From contig NZ_CP021912.1 of NCBI RefSeq assembly GCF_003264115.1, positions 682,001 to 746,000 of the forward strand: a stretch of 64,000 nt of DNA, given 5' to 3'. A program made the translations under genes and the position numbers. Position 1 is the first letter of the stretch, and each line of letters begins with the position of its first letter. Origin of the DNA: Erythrobacter sp. KY5 (GTDB lineage Bacteria > Pseudomonadota > Alphaproteobacteria > Sphingomonadales > Sphingomonadaceae). The notes under the pieces were generated by a model. It saw only the letters and a program-made list of their open reading frames with translations, had not been told where the DNA came from and searched no databases. Positions 9,062-20,940 of this stretch are shown here, one piece after another.

Positions 9062-9709
9062 ATGCCACTCAGCGATAAGACACGGCAGGCAGAACGAGCG
9101 CGCATCGGCCGGATGGTGCTCGACATGGTCAAGGAACGCGGGGCGGAGATTTCCTACCCCACCGCGCTCGCTGAAAGCGGCCTTGCCCGCAGCCGGTTCG
9201 AGCAGATTTTTCCCGACTACGATGACCTGTTCGATGCGGTCGCTCAGATCTGGCTCGCCCCACACATGGAGGCAATGGAAGAGGTGCGCGCCGCCGATCT
9301 TCCCTCCAATCGCATGATGTACGAGTTTTTCCGCAGCCGCTTCGTGATATCGCGCGATCGGTTCCGCAAGGATCCCGAAACCTTCACGCTGCTGTGCGAA
9401 ATGGGCGCTGCTAATTTCGAGCGTGTTCGCTCCTATGTCGATCTCGCCGACCATTATCTGTGCGAGATTATCGTTCAGGCGCAGGCCGATGGCTTCATGG
9501 CGGGCCTTGAGATCGACGAAGCGCTCAGCCTCGTGAACCAGATGGTGTCAAACTACACCCTGCCCGACGCGCTGATCTATCTCGGCGACAAGCTGACCGA
9601 GGATAAGCTGGCGCGCATTGTCGACACGATCTTCATCGGGTTGTCGGCAGAAACCGGAGACGGCGCGCGCGGGGTCAATACGATCCGTATTGCATCCAGC
9701 GCAAACTGA
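9062..9709 (+). CDS. TetR/AcrR-family transcriptional regulator
   Basis: The 215-residue protein has an N-terminal helix-turn-helix typical of TetR regulators (residues about 9-55, with YPTALAESGLARSRFEQIFP as the recognition part, then DDLFDAVAQ), followed by an all-helical ligand/dimer domain. The ATG follows an AGGAGGGCGG ribosome site. It sits alone between the acyltransferase and a convergent peptidase gene, so its target operon is not evident from context; an upstream autoregulatory site or the acyltransferase are possibilities. No ligand can be proposed. Confidence 0.85.
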   Translation: MPLSDKTRQAERARIGRMVLDMVKERGAEISYPTALAESGLARSRFEQIFPDYDDLFDAVAQIWLAPHMEAMEEVRAADLPSNRMMYEFFRSRFVISRDRFRKDPETFTLLCEMGAANFERVRSYVDLADHYLCEIIVQAQADGFMAGLEIDEALSLVNQMVSNYTLPDALIYLGDKLTEDKLARIVDTIFIGLSAETGDGARGVNTIRIASSAN

Positions 9710-9715
9710 TCTGCG

Positions 9716-10507
9716 CTAGCGCTTGTCGCGCGGCGAACGCTTGAATTGCAGGACATTGGCCGGGCGCTTGGGCACTATGCGGATACGGCGCTTGTCACTC
9801 AGCGCGTATCGGAGGCTTGCCCCGACTGACACTGCCGAAATCACCAGTATCGCCGCTGCCCACACCCAGTGAGGAAGGACCAGCGCGGCCTCGATCGCGC
9901 CGGTGTCGGACAGGATACGCTCGCCCCCGATCACGGCCTCTTCGGTGAAGAGGTAGTTGAAATCGCGCAGCATGCTCATCGCACCGAGGATGCCGAGGAA
10001 TTGCAGCGTGAACCGGGCCACGCCGTCCGACGCCTTCCATGCGATCAGTGAAACGGCTGCGGCGACAAGCGGCAGGACGGCATAGCCTACGGGCGAGCGG
10101 ACATAGATGATCACCGATGCGAAGATGACGCCCGCCGTGCCCCAAAGCACGGGGCGCCACAGACGCTGGTGGGCGCTCGCTACGATCAGGCCGGAGCCTG
10201 CGAGCACCGGGCCAAGCGGACCGCCGGCGGCAATCATGGCGCGGGTGAAGCGCGACACGTCCATATCAAGCCTGCTCTCGGCCACACCGGAGCCATCGGC
10301 ATAGATCATCAGGCGGTCGAATTCCTGACCCATCGCAATCGCCATGAGGCCATGACCCATCTCGTGAAACCACGTTGTGAGGATCGCGAAGGGGTAGATC
10401 AGGTAGGTGCCAAAGGGCAGCGATGGCAAGAAGATCACCACCGCCACGGCAAGAACCAGCCTTCCGACCTGTTCCGCCTGACTGCCGGGTTGGACCATAG
10501 ACTGCAT
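9716..10507 (-). CDS. M50-type membrane zinc peptidase-like protein
   Basis: The 263-residue membrane protein carries a zinc-binding HEMGH motif (residues 48-52) at the end of its second hydrophobic segment (TTWFHEMGHGLMA), as in M50B-like peptidases, and several further membrane helices. The C-terminal 30 residues are basic (IRIVPKRPANVLQFKRSPRDKR region). The ATG at 10507 lies 5 bp after the stop of the AI-2E-family gene; longer readings overlap that gene and give no sensible extra sequence. The later NxxPxxD-type second metal motif of site-2 proteases is not obvious, so activity is uncertain; the family is often annotated only as M50 family metallopeptidase. Confidence 0.75.
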   Translation of the reverse strand: MQSMVQPGSQAEQVGRLVLAVAVVIFLPSLPFGTYLIYPFAILTTWFHEMGHGLMAIAMGQEFDRLMIYADGSGVAESRLDMDVSRFTRAMIAAGGPLGPVLAGSGLIVASAHQRLWRPVLWGTAGVIFASVIIYVRSPVGYAVLPLVAAAVSLIAWKASDGVARFTLQFLGILGAMSMLRDFNYLFTEEAVIGGERILSDTGAIEAALVLPHWVWAAAILVISAVSVGASLRYALSDKRRIRIVPKRPANVLQFKRSPRDKR

Positions 10508-10511
10508 CGCG

Positions 10512-11681
10512 TCAGGCAGCCTCTTTCGATGCGGCTTCTGCCGCCAGTTCCTCGTCGGAGCGGGTCTTGCCATCCGGGCCGACCCTCAGCCGGTACTTGG
10601 CGAGCGCCTCTTCGTCTTCGGCGCGTTGCTCTTGCAGGATGGACCAGCTTGCAAGGAAAAGGCCTGCGACCAGCGGCCCCAGCACAATGCCTGAGAACCC
10701 GGCGAGCGAAATGCCGCCAAGCGTGGTCACGAGGATGATCCAGTCGGGAATACCGGTGTCGCGTCCGACCAGGATCGGCCGGAGCACATTGTCTACGCTG
10801 GAGATAACGATGAAGCCCGCCGCCAGTACGAATGCGCCCGTCCATACCTCGCCTGCGATGATCAGCCAGATACCAGCGGGCACCCAGACCAAGGCGGTTC
10901 CCACGGCAGGGATCAGCGCAAGGATCGCCATCAGGACGCCCAGCAAAAGCGCCGAGGGGACGCCTGCAAGCGCGAGCATTATCCCGCCAAGCGTTCCCTG
11001 TACGAGGCCCACGACGCCCGATCCCTTGATCACGGCACGCACGATGCCGAGGAAGCGGGCTGCGAGCCGATCGGCAATCTCACGCTCGACCGGTACAGAA
11101 TGGAGGATCGTCTCGCCTATGCGCGAACCGTCGCGCAGCAGGAAGAAAAGGATGTAGAGCCCGATCGTGAAGCTCAGGAAAAAGCTGAGCGCACCGCTGC
11201 CGATTGAGACCGCTGATTGCGCGATCAGCCCGGCGCTTTCGCCGAGCACGCTTTCCAGCCGATCCTGCAGGATCGAGACATTGGTCCACCCGTTTTCTAG
11301 AGCCATGCGCTGCAGCGAGTCCGGCAAAACGGCGAAGACCGAATCGACCGTCTGGGCGATGTTGATGGGGTTTGCCTGAAGGGTGTTGATGACGCCCACC
11401 GCCTCATCGATGACCAGCGAACCGATCCACAAGGCGGGAAGCAGGACCGCGACAAAGATGATCAGCAGCGACAGGCTTGCCGCCCAGTTGCGCCGCCCGC
11501 GCGTTTTCCTGAGCGCCCACTTGTAAAGCGGCTGGAACATGATCGCGGCGAGCGCCGCCCACATGACAGGGCCGACGAACGGCCACGTGACCCACACGAA
11601 CAGGATCGAAACCACTGCCAGGATCAGCAGAAAGCTCCAATGTTCGAGCGCGCTGGTGTCGTTGGGTTCCTGCACTGACAT
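10512..11681 (-). CDS. AI-2E family transporter (PF01594 permease)
   Basis: The 389-residue protein is a multi-helix membrane protein of the AI-2E/PerM family, with N-terminal hydrophobic helices, a soluble middle region, and the characteristic LALIPAVGTALVWVPAG and GLVQGTLGG stretches in the C-terminal half, ending in an acidic/basic tail. The family name comes from one proposed autoinducer-2 exporter; most members have unknown substrates, and some act as ion antiporters. The start is taken at MSVQEPND rather than 12 codons upstream, as this is nearest to the first helix. The peptidase gene follows by 4 bp, so the two are likely co-transcribed downstream of gyrB. Confidence 0.85.
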   Translation of the reverse strand: MSVQEPNDTSALEHWSFLLILAVVSILFVWVTWPFVGPVMWAALAAIMFQPLYKWALRKTRGRRNWAASLSLLIIFVAVLLPALWIGSLVIDEAVGVINTLQANPINIAQTVDSVFAVLPDSLQRMALENGWTNVSILQDRLESVLGESAGLIAQSAVSIGSGALSFFLSFTIGLYILFFLLRDGSRIGETILHSVPVEREIADRLAARFLGIVRAVIKGSGVVGLVQGTLGGIMLALAGVPSALLLGVLMAILALIPAVGTALVWVPAGIWLIIAGEVWTGAFVLAAGFIVISSVDNVLRPILVGRDTGIPDWIILVTTLGGISLAGFSGIVLGPLVAGLFLASWSILQEQRAEDEEALAKYRLRVGPDGKTRSDEELAAEAASKEAA

Positions 11682-11720
11682 GAATCGAGATGTCGGCGCT
11701 GGCGCGCCAAACATCAAGTC

Positions 11721-14384
<2,664 letters not shown>

Positions 14385-15287
14385 CTAGTTGCTGCGCGAA
14401 AAAGCCAGACGGAAAAAGACGTTACCGCGCCACACGGCCCCGTGCAGCAGTTCGGGCAGAGCGGCGCGTGCGGAAGCATCGAACTGGCTTTCATAACAAT
14501 TGGCCGCAGCGCGCATCGCATCGAGGTCTTCGCGCTCATAAGTCAGCCTGTCGGTGATCAGCGTCGGATGCGTTTTCGCCCATCCGTCAAGCTCGCTCGG
14601 GGTATCCTCGCTTGCCGGGAGCGCCGGGTAGAGCAGGTCCGGTCGCCCGTCATCCATCGCCTGAACCACTTCGGTCACAGCCGCGTTTACGGCGCGGTGG
14701 TCGGAGTGGCCGTACCCGCCATCGGGGCCCCAGCTGATGACGACATTGGGTTCGATCTCTTCGATAAGTTCAGCGATCCGCAGCTTCAGGCTGCGCATCG
14801 GGCTGTCGGGCTTTCGAGCATCGAGAGCCAGCGTGCCATCGCCCATCTGCCAGAAGAGCGCCTGCGATGCGCCGAGCGTATAGGCGGAGCAGCGCGCCTC
14901 ATCCTCGCGCAGCGCGGCCAGTTCAGGGCCGGGCTCCAATTCGCTCACCCCCGGGCCCGCATCCCCGCTGGTCGCAAAGGCAAGTGTGACCTTGCCGCCA
15001 GAGCGGGCGGCCCGTGCCAGCACCGGTGCAAAGAACAACTCGTCATCCGGGTGAGCGACGATCACCAGAATGTTGGGGCCGCTCACCTGCCGTGTCGCCT
15101 GGGCCATGTTTGCGGTCGCTGAATGTGTCACTTCGCCGGATTCGGGACGCTCGGCGCTTTCAAGGGGATTGTCCGGGTCGTCCGGCACCGGCTGGGCCTG
15201 TATCTGCGCGCTCGCCGGCGCTGCAATAAGCGCCAGGGCGACCGGCACACTTGCTGACGCTCGCAGCCAATTGCGCAAAATCTTCAA
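14385..15287 (-). CDS. PIG-L family deacetylase, secreted
   Basis: The 300-residue protein has a signal peptide (residues 1-27, ending ASA) followed by a PIG-L/LmbE zinc deacetylase domain. The zinc-binding AHPDDELF motif and the later HSDHRAVN motif are both present. PIG-L enzymes remove acetyl groups from N-acetylglucosamine-type compounds; the periplasmic location suggests action on envelope sugars or scavenged amino sugars rather than on a cytoplasmic thiol pathway. It is divergent from the acyl-CoA synthetase gene (117 bp shared upstream region). The substrate is not known from sequence. Confidence 0.88.
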   Translation of the reverse strand: MKILRNWLRASASVPVALALIAAPASAQIQAQPVPDDPDNPLESAERPESGEVTHSATANMAQATRQVSGPNILVIVAHPDDELFFAPVLARAARSGGKVTLAFATSGDAGPGVSELEPGPELAALREDEARCSAYTLGASQALFWQMGDGTLALDARKPDSPMRSLKLRIAELIEEIEPNVVISWGPDGGYGHSDHRAVNAAVTEVVQAMDDGRPDLLYPALPASEDTPSELDGWAKTHPTLITDRLTYEREDLDAMRAAANCYESQFDASARAALPELLHGAVWRGNVFFRLAFSRSN

Positions 15288-15403
15288 GGCTTGTTCTCCC
15301 TCTGCCGGTCCACCTGAACCGATCTGATCGCACCTTGGCGCAGGAGCGTAAAGAAATTGAACGCCCGCTTGCCGTGTGTGAACGGGCAGCTAATCATGTG
15401 GGC

Positions 15404-16957
15404 ATGACGAGAGAGAGCATCACAAGCACCATGCGCGACCGGCTGGCACAGCCGTTCGGTTCATTCACCGCAATCATCAAGGAGTGGGCGGCAGCGCGAG
15501 GCGACCTGCCCGCAATCGAGGATGAAGAGCGCTCGTGCAGCTGGGCGCAGCTCGATAACCGGATCGAGCGACTGGCAGCGCGGATGGTGGAAACCGGACT
15601 TGAGCGCGGACAATCGGTCGCGATCCTCGGCACCTCTTCGGTTAATTATGCGCTGGTTTTCCTCGCCGCCGTTCGCGCCGGGGGTGTGGCAGCGCCGCTC
15701 ACCACCAGTGCATCGCCTGAGCAGCTTGCCGGCATGGCCACGGATTCAGGCGCGCGGCACCTTTTCATCGACGCTGCGAAGGCAGCAGAGCTTGGCGATG
15801 GGTTCATGCCCGATCTTGAGCATGTTCGACTTGAGGACATCGGCAACTGGATGGCCCCCGATGGTGCGAAAGCGCCTTCATTTCAGCCGGACCCTAAAGA
15901 CCCGTTCAACATCATCTATTCGAGCGGCACGACCGGCATACCCAAGGGCATCGTCCATTCGCATGCAATGCGCTGGCGCCAGTTCGCCGCGACCGCGCTT
16001 TCTTATCTGGAAGCGGGCCTGCCGATCCGCTCGCTCGCCTCGACGCCGCTTTATTCGAACACCACGATGGTCGCCTTTCTCGCGCCCTTGCTCGCCGGAG
16101 GGACGGTGCGGGTCATGGGCAAGTTCGATTGCGCGCGCTGGCTTGACCATGCGGCCCGCGATCGCACGACGATCACGATGCTCGTGCCGGTGCAATATCA
16201 GCGCTTGATGGATCATGCAGGGTTCGACGACCACGACCTGTCGAGCCTCGCGATGAAGTATTGCACCTCCGCACCCTTCTCCGCCGAACTCAAGCGTGAA
16301 GTGCTGGACCGGATGCCCGGCGGGCTGATCGAGATCTACTCGATGACCGAGGGCGGCGTGGTGTGCCTGCTTGCTTGCCACGAATTCCCGGAAAAGCTGC
16401 ACACGGTCGGGCGTCCGGCTCCGGGCAGCGAGATGAAGGTGCTCGATGACGAGGATAACGAGGTTCCGCCCGGAACTGCGGGCAATCTGATCGGGCGCTC
16501 GCACACCATGATGTCGGGCTACAAGAACCGTCCGGACAAGACGTCGGAGGCGCAATATGTCGACGCAAATGGCGGGGTGTGGATGCGCATGGGCGATATT
16601 GGCCGGGTCGATGAAGATGGCTTCGTCGAGCTGGTTGGCCGGGCGAAGGACATGATCATTTCCGGCGGCTTCAACATCTACCCCAGCGACCTCGAAGCCG
16701 AACTTGAGCGGGAAGAGGACGTCGTCGAAGCGGCCGTCGTCGGGATCGCTTCAAAGCAATGGGGCGAGACCCCTGTGGGCTTCGTGGTGCTGAAGGAGAG
16801 CGCGCGCAAGTGCGAAGAGGTGCTCGCAAGCGTCAATGCAAGGCTGGGCAAGACCCAGCGGCTTTCCGCACTCCATCCGATCGACGAAATGCCGCGCAGC
16901 CATATCGGCAAGCTGCTCAAGAGCGACTTGCGTGAAAAAGCCGGGCAACTCGCCTGA
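15404..16957 (+). CDS. Class I adenylate-forming enzyme (acyl-CoA synthetase)
   Basis: The 517-residue enzyme belongs to the ANL superfamily and would activate a carboxylic acid to its CoA ester through an acyl-adenylate. It shows the P-loop-like A3 motif YSSGTTGIPKGIVHSH, the A5 region YSMTEGG, the A7/A8 region MGDIGRVDEDGFVELVGRAKDMI with SGGFNIYPSDLE, and the A10 lysine in HIGKLLKSDL. It resembles long-chain or medium-chain fatty acid-CoA ligases. The start is the ATG giving MTRESITS; 51 further in-frame codons upstream overlap the divergent promoter region and do not look coding. The acid used is not predictable. Confidence 0.85.
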   Translation: MTRESITSTMRDRLAQPFGSFTAIIKEWAAARGDLPAIEDEERSCSWAQLDNRIERLAARMVETGLERGQSVAILGTSSVNYALVFLAAVRAGGVAAPLTTSASPEQLAGMATDSGARHLFIDAAKAAELGDGFMPDLEHVRLEDIGNWMAPDGAKAPSFQPDPKDPFNIIYSSGTTGIPKGIVHSHAMRWRQFAATALSYLEAGLPIRSLASTPLYSNTTMVAFLAPLLAGGTVRVMGKFDCARWLDHAARDRTTITMLVPVQYQRLMDHAGFDDHDLSSLAMKYCTSAPFSAELKREVLDRMPGGLIEIYSMTEGGVVCLLACHEFPEKLHTVGRPAPGSEMKVLDDEDNEVPPGTAGNLIGRSHTMMSGYKNRPDKTSEAQYVDANGGVWMRMGDIGRVDEDGFVELVGRAKDMIISGGFNIYPSDLEAELEREEDVVEAAVVGIASKQWGETPVGFVVLKESARKCEEVLASVNARLGKTQRLSALHPIDEMPRSHIGKLLKSDLREKAGQLA

Positions 16958-16990
16958 GACAGGCGCGCTGCCCGGCCTTGGTCGACGGGA

Positions 16991-17074
16991 TTACACGATC
17001 AGGGCGTTGAACGCCCCGCTGCTGATCAGGGCAGCGAGGAACAGCGCGATCGTGCGTTCGGTAAAGCTACGCAT
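16991..17074 (-). CDS. 27-residue single-span membrane peptide
   Basis: This very short frame encodes MRSFTERTIALFLAALISSG plus a further seven residues (AFNALIV) and a TAA stop. It has a basic/polar start, one hydrophobic helix and no other features. It is preceded at the right distance by a clear ribosome site (CAGGAGCAAATC then ATG), which argues that it is translated. Small peptides of this shape, with the pattern RSFxERxIALFLA, are typical of Erythrobacteraceae as far as I recall, but they are rarely annotated. It is convergent with the acyl-CoA synthetase gene. Function unknown. Confidence 0.55.
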   Translation of the reverse strand: MRSFTERTIALFLAALISSGAFNALIV

Positions 17075-17242
17075 GATTTGCTCCTGCGGCGGGGGCTAGA
17101 GGGGAGAGGGGCCCGCCTTGTGCTTATAAATACGAAGCGAGGCGCAAGATTGTTACTCCTGTAGAGAACGTCATTTCCGCTCACCGCAAACTGATTTCTC
17201 GATCAGTGAGAGAGGTTCTGCGCATCTGTCGAAAAGGAGGTG

Positions 17243-17295
17243 GAGACGCGGCCACCCTTCGGGGGGAGGGGGGGGGAGAGTGGTGGCCGCGTCTC
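17243..17295. repeat. Perfect 14-bp inverted repeat with G-rich loop
   Basis: The arms GAGACGCGGCCACC (17243-17256) and GGTGGCCGCGTCTC (17282-17295) are exactly complementary. The 25-nt loop contains G6-A-G9 on the + strand. A GGAGG run lies directly before the left arm. There is no T-run after the right arm on either strand, so a simple terminator is not supported. A structured RNA or a protein-binding cruciform are alternatives. Confidence 0.7.
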
Positions 17296-17657
17296 GCTCG
17301 CTGTCTTGTCGCAACAATGAAAAGCGCAGAGCCGGTTACGAAAGCATCGATCCCGGTGCCAAAGAGGGGGAAAGAGGACACCAGAGACTTTCGTGCCGGA
17401 CGGCGCAACAGGAAGCCTCAGCAAGGGGTCGCTGCATGAACATTTGTCACATCGTGCGACGCGGGTGCTGGAAGTCACCGGGTCACGTGCAATCGTTCGG
17501 TCGGCTACCTGTCTCATCGACAAGCTACTGGCAGGTCGCCGTTTTCCCGGCTTTTTCCTACCAATTGCGGCGCGCCAGGCTGGAGAGAGAGGACCTGACG
17601 GCGCGTCGCTGAAGCCGAGATACTGTTCGATTGCGTGAAACCCAAATGCGAAAATAA

Positions 17658-17764
17658 GCAACTTATTTGCAAGTTTTGCAACATAGTGGGGCGGCGAAAG
17701 CGTAAGCTGCTGATAGAGCGAAGAAACTTAGCAATTGCCCTCTTTTTCGAAAGTTGCAAACTTT
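17658..17764. promoter_or_regulatory. AT-rich region with palindromic TTGCAA / AAAGTT sites
   Basis: Two short palindromic sites stand out in an AT-rich patch: AACTTATTTGCAAGTTTTGC at 17660-17679 (arms AACTT/AAGTT, and two TTGCAA) and AAAGTTGCAAACTTT at 17750-17764 (arms AAAGTT/AACTTT around GCA). Both share TTGCAA and AAGTT halves. They are 120-230 bp upstream of guaA and could be operator sites for a regulator of that gene. No known consensus is matched. Confidence 0.35.
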
Positions 17765-17886
17765 ACCGCCAGGTAAGCGCATTTTCGCGAGATTCGCTGC
17801 GCTCCGAGGGCAGCGCTCTGCTTCTCGACGCAAAAGCGAGCGCACCATGCTGGACTTTGACGGGTGCGCTGGCGTAACCGCCGCGC

Positions 17887-19449
17887 ATGGATGACCAGCA
17901 CCTCCCAGATTCGATCCTTATCGTCGATTTCGGCAGCCAGGTAACCCAGCTGATCGCGCGCCGCGTGCGCGAGGCCGGGGTCTATTCCGAAATCGCACCG
18001 TTCAGCTCGGCCAAAGAGGCTTTTGCTCGGCTGAACCCTAAGGGCATTATCCTGTCCGGTGGCCCGGCAAGCGTCAATGACGACGACCCGCCGCTCGTGC
18101 CAGAGGAATTCTATGAGGCGGGCCTCCCGATCCTCGGCATATGCTATGGTCAGCAGGCAATGGCCAAGCAATTGGGCGGCGACGTGCTCAGCCATGACAT
18201 GGGCGAATTTGGCCGTGCTTTCGTCGATATCAACGAAGACTGCGCCCTGTTCGATGGCATGTGGAAAGTCGGAGAGCGCCACCAGGTCTGGATGAGCCAC
18301 GGCGACAAGGTCACCGAACTCGCCCCCGGCTTCGTCTCTGTCGGGACCAGCGATGGCGCGCCCTATGCCATCACCGCAGATGAAACGCGCAAGTTTTACG
18401 GCATCCAGTTCCACCCCGAAGTGGTCCACACCCCTGACGGTGCGCGCCTGATCGCCAACTTCGTGCGCCATGTCTGCGGTCTTGCGGGTGACTGGACCAT
18501 GGCCGAGTTTCGCGAAACCAAGATCGAGGAAATCCGCGCTCAGGTCGGGGATGGTCGTGTCATTTGCGGCCTGTCAGGCGGGGTCGACAGCGCGGTTGCG
18601 GCGGTCCTCATTCACGAAGCAATCGGCGACCAGCTGACCTGCGTCTATGTCGACCACGGCCTTATGCGCCTCAATGAAACCGAGCAGGTCGTCTCGCTCT
18701 TCCGTGACCATTACAACATCCCGCTGATCGCGGTGGACGCCGAGGAGACCTTCCTCGCGGGGCTCGCCGGCGTCACCGACCCTGAAAAGAAGCGCAAGTT
18801 CATCGGCGGCGCTTTCATCGACCTGTTCGAGGCCGAGGCAAAGAAAATCGGCGGCGCGGATTTCCTCGCCCAGGGCACGCTCTATCCCGACGTCATCGAA
18901 AGCGTCAGCTTCACCGGAGGGCCGAGCGTCACGATCAAGAGCCACCACAATGTCGGCGGCCTGCCCGAACGCATGAATATGAAACTGGTCGAGCCGCTTC
19001 GCGAACTGTTCAAGGACGAAGTGCGCGAGCTTGGCCGCGAGCTTGGCCTTCCCGAAGCGTTTGTCGGTCGCCACCCCTTCCCCGGCCCGGGCCTTGCAAT
19101 CCGCATTCCGGGCGAAGTCACAAAGGAACGCTGCGACATCCTGCGCAAGGCCGATGCGATCTACCTCGAAGAGATCCGCAATGCCGGCCTCTACGATGCG
19201 ATCTGGCAGGCTTTCGCCGTGCTGCTGCCGGTCAAGACCGTCGGAGTGATGGGCGACGGGCGCACTTACGATTCGGTTTGCGGCCTTCGCGCCGTGACAA
19301 GCACAGATGGAATGACTGCGGATGTATTCCCCTTTGACGCTGCCTTTCTCTCGCAGGTAGCCACTCGGATTATCAACGAGGTCAAGGGGATAAACCGTGT
19401 CGTCTATGATTACACCAGCAAGCCGCCGGGCACGATCGAATGGGAGTAG
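17887..19449 (+). CDS. guaA: GMP synthase (glutamine-hydrolysing)
   Basis: The 520-residue enzyme converts XMP to GMP using ATP and the amide of glutamine. The N-terminal class I glutamine amidotransferase domain carries the nucleophile Cys86 in GICYGQQ and the His/Glu pair in FHPEV. The ATP-pyrophosphatase domain has the P-loop [12 protein letters not shown], and the C-terminal dimerisation domain ends with [17 protein letters not shown], the conserved terminus of the family. Length is normal. It stands alone after a long non-coding leader that carries inverted repeats. Confidence 0.97.
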   Translation: MDDQHLPDSILIVDFGSQVTQLIARRVREAGVYSEIAPFSSAKEAFARLNPKGIILSGGPASVNDDDPPLVPEEFYEAGLPILGICYGQQAMAKQLGGDVLSHDMGEFGRAFVDINEDCALFDGMWKVGERHQVWMSHGDKVTELAPGFVSVGTSDGAPYAITADETRKFYGIQFHPEVVHTPDGARLIANFVRHVCGLAGDWTMAEFRETKIEEIRAQVGDGRVICGLSGGVDSAVAAVLIHEAIGDQLTCVYVDHGLMRLNETEQVVSLFRDHYNIPLIAVDAEETFLAGLAGVTDPEKKRKFIGGAFIDLFEAEAKKIGGADFLAQGTLYPDVIESVSFTGGPSVTIKSHHNVGGLPERMNMKLVEPLRELFKDEVRELGRELGLPEAFVGRHPFPGPGLAIRIPGEVTKERCDILRKADAIYLEEIRNAGLYDAIWQAFAVLLPVKTVGVMGDGRTYDSVCGLRAVTSTDGMTADVFPFDAAFLSQVATRIINEVKGINRVVYDYTSKPPGTIEWE

Positions 19450-19485
19450 GCTGACCCCTGCGCCCTTTTGGGTGGGAGCGCTCGG

Positions 19486-20163
19486 ATGACCGAGCTGACC
19501 TTGCGCGGGTTAAGCGCCGATCAGTCGTGGGACTATGAGAACGGGTTCTACTGGCACTCGCACAAGACGCGGCTGAACAAGGCGCTGGCTCATTACGAGC
19601 TGTACAAGTCGATAACGGGCCTGCCCGGACACGTGTTCGAATTCGGCGTGTACAAGGCGGCCTCGCTCATTCGCTTTGCGACCTTCCGCGATGCGCTCGA
19701 AAATGACTTTGCGCGCCGGATCGTGGGTTTCGATGCCTTCGGCGCCTTCCCGGTAGACCAGCTTGAGAGCGAGGCGGACCTTGAATTCATCGAAGGGTTT
19801 GAGGCTAAGGGCGGCGAGGGATTGAGCCTCGATGAAGCGAAGGCCGTGCTGGCGAACAAGGGCTTCGACAATATCGAGCTCGTGGAAGGCAATGTCTTTG
19901 ATACGCTGCCGGATTACGTGGCGAGAAGGCCAGAAACCCGCATCGCGCTGCTCCACCTCGACTTGGACGTGATGGAGCCGACGCAGTTCGTGATCGAACA
20001 GCTCTATGAACGCGTGGTCCCCGGAGGGTTGATCGTCTTCGACGATTACAATGCGGTGGAAGGCGCAACGCGCGTGCTCGACGCGCTAGCGGCCAAGCAC
20101 AGCCTCAGCATCGAGAAGCTGCCTTTCTACAACGTGCCCGCCTTCGTTCGCAAACCGGGCTGA
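19486..20163 (+). CDS. TylF/MycF-like SAM-dependent methyltransferase
   Basis: The 225-residue protein resembles the macrocin O-methyltransferase (TylF) family: a SAM-binding HVFEFGVYKAASLIRF, an acidic loop near FDAFGAFP, the metal-linked LLHLDLDVMEPT and the VFDDYNAVEGATR segments. Such enzymes O-methylate sugars or phenolic groups, usually with Mg. The start ATG follows a GGGAGCG ribosome site; a GTG six codons earlier is less likely. It lies between guaA and a YceI lipoprotein with no sugar-related neighbours, so the acceptor is not known. Confidence 0.75.
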   Translation: MTELTLRGLSADQSWDYENGFYWHSHKTRLNKALAHYELYKSITGLPGHVFEFGVYKAASLIRFATFRDALENDFARRIVGFDAFGAFPVDQLESEADLEFIEGFEAKGGEGLSLDEAKAVLANKGFDNIELVEGNVFDTLPDYVARRPETRIALLHLDLDVMEPTQFVIEQLYERVVPGGLIVFDDYNAVEGATRVLDALAAKHSLSIEKLPFYNVPAFVRKPG

Positions 20164-20272
20164 GCGGATCAGCCCACGCGCTGAATTGCTGCCAATTCGG
20201 ATCATTTGCGAGGGCGCGGTCTTCTGGTATTCGCTTTCCCGCGAACATTTATCACGCGGGGACATTCCTGAT

Positions 20273-20890
20273 ATGAAAACGATGCTTTCTTGTGCCGCCA
20301 CCGGCGCCCTGCTCCTTGGTGTTGCTGCGTGCGGTACACCCGCCGAAAGCGAACCCACATCGCTCACCGATACCGCGTGGAACGTCGATCCGGCCGCGTC
20401 CGAGCTGTCCTACGTCTCGATCAAGGCGGGCGAGATTGCCGAGGCAAACACGTTCGAGAATGTGACCGGCGGCATCACCGCAGAAGGTGCGGCGACGATC
20501 GAGATCGACCTGTCGAGCGTTTCCACAGGGGTCGATATCCGCGACGAACGCATGCGCGATATCTTCTTCGTGGTGGCCGACAACCCGACCGCGACCGTCA
20601 CCGCCCAGATCGACCCCGCGCAGTTCGAAGCGCTCGGCCTCGGCGAAAGCGCGATGACCACGCTGGACGGCACGCTCAGCCTCAAGGGCGTCGAAGCGCC
20701 GTTCCAGGCCGACGTCACCGTAACCCGCGCCGCGCAGGACCGTGTGCTCGCCGTGTCGAGCAAGCCGGTGATCGTCGATGCAGGCCGTCTCGAACTCACC
20801 GAAGGCCTTGCCCAATTGCAGGAGCTTGCGGGGCTTCCGTCGATCACGCCTGCCGTGCCGGTGACGTTCAGCCTCGCCTTTGAGCGGTAA
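20273..20890 (+). CDS. YceI-family lipoprotein
   Basis: The 205-residue protein has a signal sequence with a lipobox (LLGVAAC, Cys about residue 20) and then a YceI-like lipocalin-fold domain: the opening TAWNVDPAASELSYVSIKAG, the DIRDERMRDIFF motif and a late VTFSLAFER strand. YceI proteins bind long isoprenoid or lipid chains in the periplasm. The start at MKTML is preferred because it gives a standard lipoprotein signal; 29 codons upstream in frame add nothing recognisable. Function in this organism is unknown. Confidence 0.85.
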   Translation: MKTMLSCAATGALLLGVAACGTPAESEPTSLTDTAWNVDPAASELSYVSIKAGEIAEANTFENVTGGITAEGAATIEIDLSSVSTGVDIRDERMRDIFFVVADNPTATVTAQIDPAQFEALGLGESAMTTLDGTLSLKGVEAPFQADVTVTRAAQDRVLAVSSKPVIVDAGRLELTEGLAQLQELAGLPSITPAVPVTFSLAFER

Positions 20891-20940
20891 GCCGTGGGTT
20901 TCTCTCGGTCGCCTTTACGCATTCGAATCCTGTCGTGAGC

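Larger units (their letters stand above)
17075..17886. other. Non-coding stretch upstream of guaA with several inverted repeats
   Basis: About 0.8 kb without a convincing gene. It contains a 14-bp perfect inverted repeat around a G-rich loop (17243-17295), an AT-rich part with palindromic TTGCAA/AAGTT sites (17658-17764), and an 8-bp inverted repeat (AGCGCACC/GGTGCGCT) just before guaA at about 17840-17870. Short frames exist on both strands but have low-complexity or arginine-rich translations and no ribosome sites. It could hold a small RNA and the guaA promoter; I cannot define either. Confidence 0.6.
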
